Assembly (NCBI RefSeq): GCF_003205195.1
Contig: NZ_QJRY01000006.1
Span: 62,001-126,000 of the forward strand
Origin: Peteryoungia wuzhouensis
GTDB taxonomy: Bacteria > Pseudomonadota > Alphaproteobacteria > Rhizobiales > Rhizobiaceae
Length of the DNA stretch: 64,000 nt
Direction: 5' to 3'
Numbering within the stretch: the stretch's first letter is position 1; every line of letters starts with the position of its first letter. A program made the translations under genes and the position numbers. This document shows, one piece after another, positions 62,265-64,000 of this stretch. Under the pieces are notes generated by a model that saw only the letters and a list, made by a program, of their open reading frames with translations, searched no databases and was not told where the DNA came from.

Positions 62265-62493
62265 GGGATTCCAACGCGAAGAAGAGGTTGCACGATGTTC
62301 TTCGCACTACGATACTTTTCCCATCCTTACAATGTCGGCATGCCACCTTGAATATTGTAACGCGCGGTCCGCGAAACTGTTTTAAATGTGCTTACCATAC
62401 CTTGTGGTGCGCCATGCAAAACACCTTTGGAATGCCAGACATGCCCGACGAAAACGGAACCTGCGGAGTTCCGGGTGCGTAGACCATCCGGTG

Positions 62494-62700
62494 TTACACG
62501 GATCTGATAGCGCCGCCATCGACACGGATGTTGCTTCCGGTTGCGTACGAGGCTCGCTCGGACGTCACGAAAACGGCGACAGCGGTGAATTCTTCCGGAC
62601 GCCCTTAGCGGTCAGCAGGTATTCCGGTTGCGGATTTGGCGGCAATCTCCTCGACACTCTTGCTGGATCGCTTGGCTGCAGCGGCGCCGGGCGAAGATCA
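62494..62700 (-). pseudogene. Remnant of an SDR oxidoreductase gene (3' end)
   Basis: On the minus strand this region translates to an SDR C-terminus: GRPEEFTAV, then TSERASYATGSNIRVDGGAI and a TAA stop at 62494-62496. An in-frame TAA interrupts it just before GRPEEF, where the family has Phe or a similar residue. Upstream only VEEIAAKSATGIPA is recognizable; the Rossmann and catalytic parts are missing. It is therefore a decayed fragment. Confidence 0.75.
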
Positions 62701-62744
62701 CAGACGGACATCGGCGACCTTCATCGTCAACGAAAGGACAGATC

Positions 62745-63650
62745 ATGCTGGACATGACACGGCTCGATGGCGACTATGCCTATGCCTATGCCTATGCCTA
62801 TGCCTATGCCTATGCCTATGTCATCGTCGGGGCAGGGACGGCGGGCTGCGTACTCGCCGCCCGCCTGACGGAGGATCCGAAGACCTGCGTGCTGCTCCTG
62901 GAGGCCGGCGGATCGGACCGCTATCATTGGGTGCAGATCCCCGTCGGCTATCTCTACTGCATCGGCAATCCGCGCACCGGCTGGATGATGCGCACCGCAT
63001 CCGAACCCGGTCTCAGCGGACGGAGCCTCGCCTATCCGCGCGGCAAGGTGCTCGGCGGCTGCACCTCGGTCAATGGCATGATCTATATGCGGGGTCAGGC
63101 CGCCGACTACGACGGCTGGCGCGATCTCGGCAAACCAGGCTGGGGCTGGTCGGATGTGCTGCCCTATTTCCGGAAGTCCGAGGACTATCACGGGCCTTCA
63201 GGAGACATGCATGCAAAGGGTGGCCCCTGGAAGGTCAGCCGCCAGCGCCTGAAATGGGATATCCTCGAAGCGGTCCAGCAGGGTGCCCGCAAAGTCGGCA
63301 TCGAACCGCGCGCCGACTTCAAGGTGCAGAACACGGTGACGCTGAACCAGCTGGCCAATTCCTGGCGCCCTAATATGCCCTTTCCGCTCTGGCCCCATGT
63401 CGAGGGCACCCAGCCAGTTCGGCATGTTCACGCGGTCCAATCCGGACGAAGACCGGCCCAACATCGAATATCACATCCAGCCGCTGTCCACCGACAAGCT
63501 CGGCGATCCGCTCCATCCGTTTCCGGCAATCACCGTCTCTGTCTGTCAGTTGCGCCCGACCAGCGCCAGCACATACCACATCACCTCGACAGATCCGGCC
63601 CTGCAGCCCGAGATCCGTCCGAATTACCTCTCGACCGACCACACGCCGCG
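62745..63650 (+). pseudogene. Degraded GMC family oxidoreductase
   Basis: The 5' part is a normal FAD-dependent GMC enzyme: YVIVGAGTAGCVLAARL and LGGCTSVNGMIYMRGQAADY. After GIEPRADF about 150 family residues are missing, and the sequence jumps to KVQNTVTLNQLANSW. A second small loss and frame changes follow near 63365-63385. The reading then continues in another frame as RAPSQFGMFTRSNPDEDRPN and LSTDKLGDPLHPFPAIT, up to about 63650. The C-terminal catalytic histidine region is absent. GAAAGGA precedes the ATG. It probably acted on a choline- or alcohol-like substrate. Confidence 0.85.
62775..62820 (+). repeat. Hexanucleotide microsatellite (TATGCC)7 TATG
   Basis: Seven complete TATGCC units and a partial eighth lie at the 5' end of the GMC pseudogene and encode alternating Tyr-Ala just before the FAD-binding strand. 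Intact relatives have only one or two such residues. Six-base units keep the frame when copy number changes. Confidence 0.97.
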
Positions 63651-63688
63651 CCAACTCTGGAGCGCATTCCTTAGCCGAATATCTATTC

Positions 63689-64000
63689 TCAGGCGCAGTC
63701 GGCACCAAAAAAATCGACCAGGAGCTTGTTGAACGCCTGAGCCGATTCGGTGCTGACAAGATGGCGGCCCGGCAAGGAGCAATATTGACCCGCCGGGACC
63801 TTCAGCGATAATTGGTTGACGTCCTCAGGTGGGCAGACGCTATCGCTGGTGCCAGCGATCGCCAGGAGTTGATTTGGTATCTGCCCGATCTGGTCGCCCA
63901 GATCTGCATTTGAGAGCGCGATGCAACATCCGACATAGGCATCGACGGAGGTCGCCTCGAACACTTTCAGGAAATGATTGACGGTGACGGGTGCCGTGGC
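63689..64000 (-). CDS. Alpha/beta hydrolase, C-terminal part (cut by window edge)
   Basis: The last 103 codons of a hydrolase resembling 3-oxoadipate enol-lactonase (PcaD). SVDAYVGCCIALSNADL belongs to the cap region, LLAIAGTSDSVCPPEDV carries the acid residue, and LPGRHLVSTESAQAFNKLL contains the catalytic histidine. The frame stays open to the window's right end, so the gene starts beyond it. A GTG at 63964 is not its start. Its 3' end abuts the broken end of the GMC pseudogene. Confidence 0.8.
   Translation of the reverse strand, partial: ATAPVTVNHFLKVFEATSVDAYVGCCIALSNADLGDQIGQIPNQLLAIAGTSDSVCPPEDVNQLSLKVPAGQYCSLPGRHLVSTESAQAFNKLLVDFFGADCA

Noticed and set aside
62628..62744. Longer N-terminus for the GMC oxidoreductase
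   Set aside because: The extra 39 codons overlap the SDR remnant on the other strand and have no counterpart in GMC enzymes; GAAAGGA supports the ATG at 62745.

Overview
The window looks like accessory DNA (a chromid, megaplasmid or catabolic island) of an alphaproteobacterium, most likely Rhizobiaceae. This is inferred from high GC, dense ATGA-type gene overlaps, and a run of periplasmic-binding-protein transporters with catabolic genes, each run next to its own regulator. No rRNA, tRNA, CRISPR array, phage gene or intact insertion sequence was seen.

Layout, left to right. (1) 1-3093: gene-poor stretch with two pentanucleotide microsatellites, three long perfect palindromes, a WGR-domain gene and an SDR dehydrogenase. 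(2) 3094-12857: an RpiR-regulated module with a dipeptide-type ABC transporter, an M81 (MlrC-like) peptidase, an N-succinylamino-acid-racemase-like enolase and a GNAT acyltransferase, which suggests uptake and stereo-inversion of D-amino acids or peptides. (3) 12898-25089: a GntR/FadR-type module with an EamA permease, a second oligopeptide-type ABC transporter, a DHDPS/NAL-family aldolase, a cytosolic sialidase-fold protein, a PdxA2-like dehydrogenase, an iron-dependent alcohol dehydrogenase and a DUF1537 four-carbon acid sugar kinase. (4) 25579-35953: a LacI-regulated tetronate (probably L-threonate) module with OtnC, OtnK, a ribose-type ABC importer, an LtnD-like dehydrogenase, OtnI and an SMP-30 lactonase. 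(5) 35996-43906: kdpFABCDE, preceded by an extra 27-residue membrane peptide. (6) 44572-51517: an IclR-regulated module with an aldehyde dehydrogenase, a TRAP transporter and a beta-hydroxyacid dehydrogenase. (7) 51823-62264: a LacI-regulated operon with an inositol-monophosphatase-family enzyme, an iron/sugar-phosphate-type ABC importer, a dual-specificity-type phosphatase, a metallophosphoesterase and a PhoU-domain Na/Pi transporter. (8) 62494-64000: decayed genes (SDR tail, GMC oxidoreductase with a hexanucleotide expansion) and the 3' end of an alpha/beta hydrolase running off the edge.

The best candidate for an undescribed system is module 7. Three phosphatases of unrelated folds, an importer for an intact anionic substrate and a possible phosphate exporter lie on one strand behind a 38-bp palindrome next to a LacI regulator. 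It reads as a carbon-driven organophosphate import, stripping and phosphate-disposal pathway. Modules 3 and 4 together hold two different DUF1537-based routes that could both feed four-carbon sugar acids to dihydroxyacetone phosphate. Four of the five extracytoplasmic binding-protein genes are followed directly by a strong hairpin.
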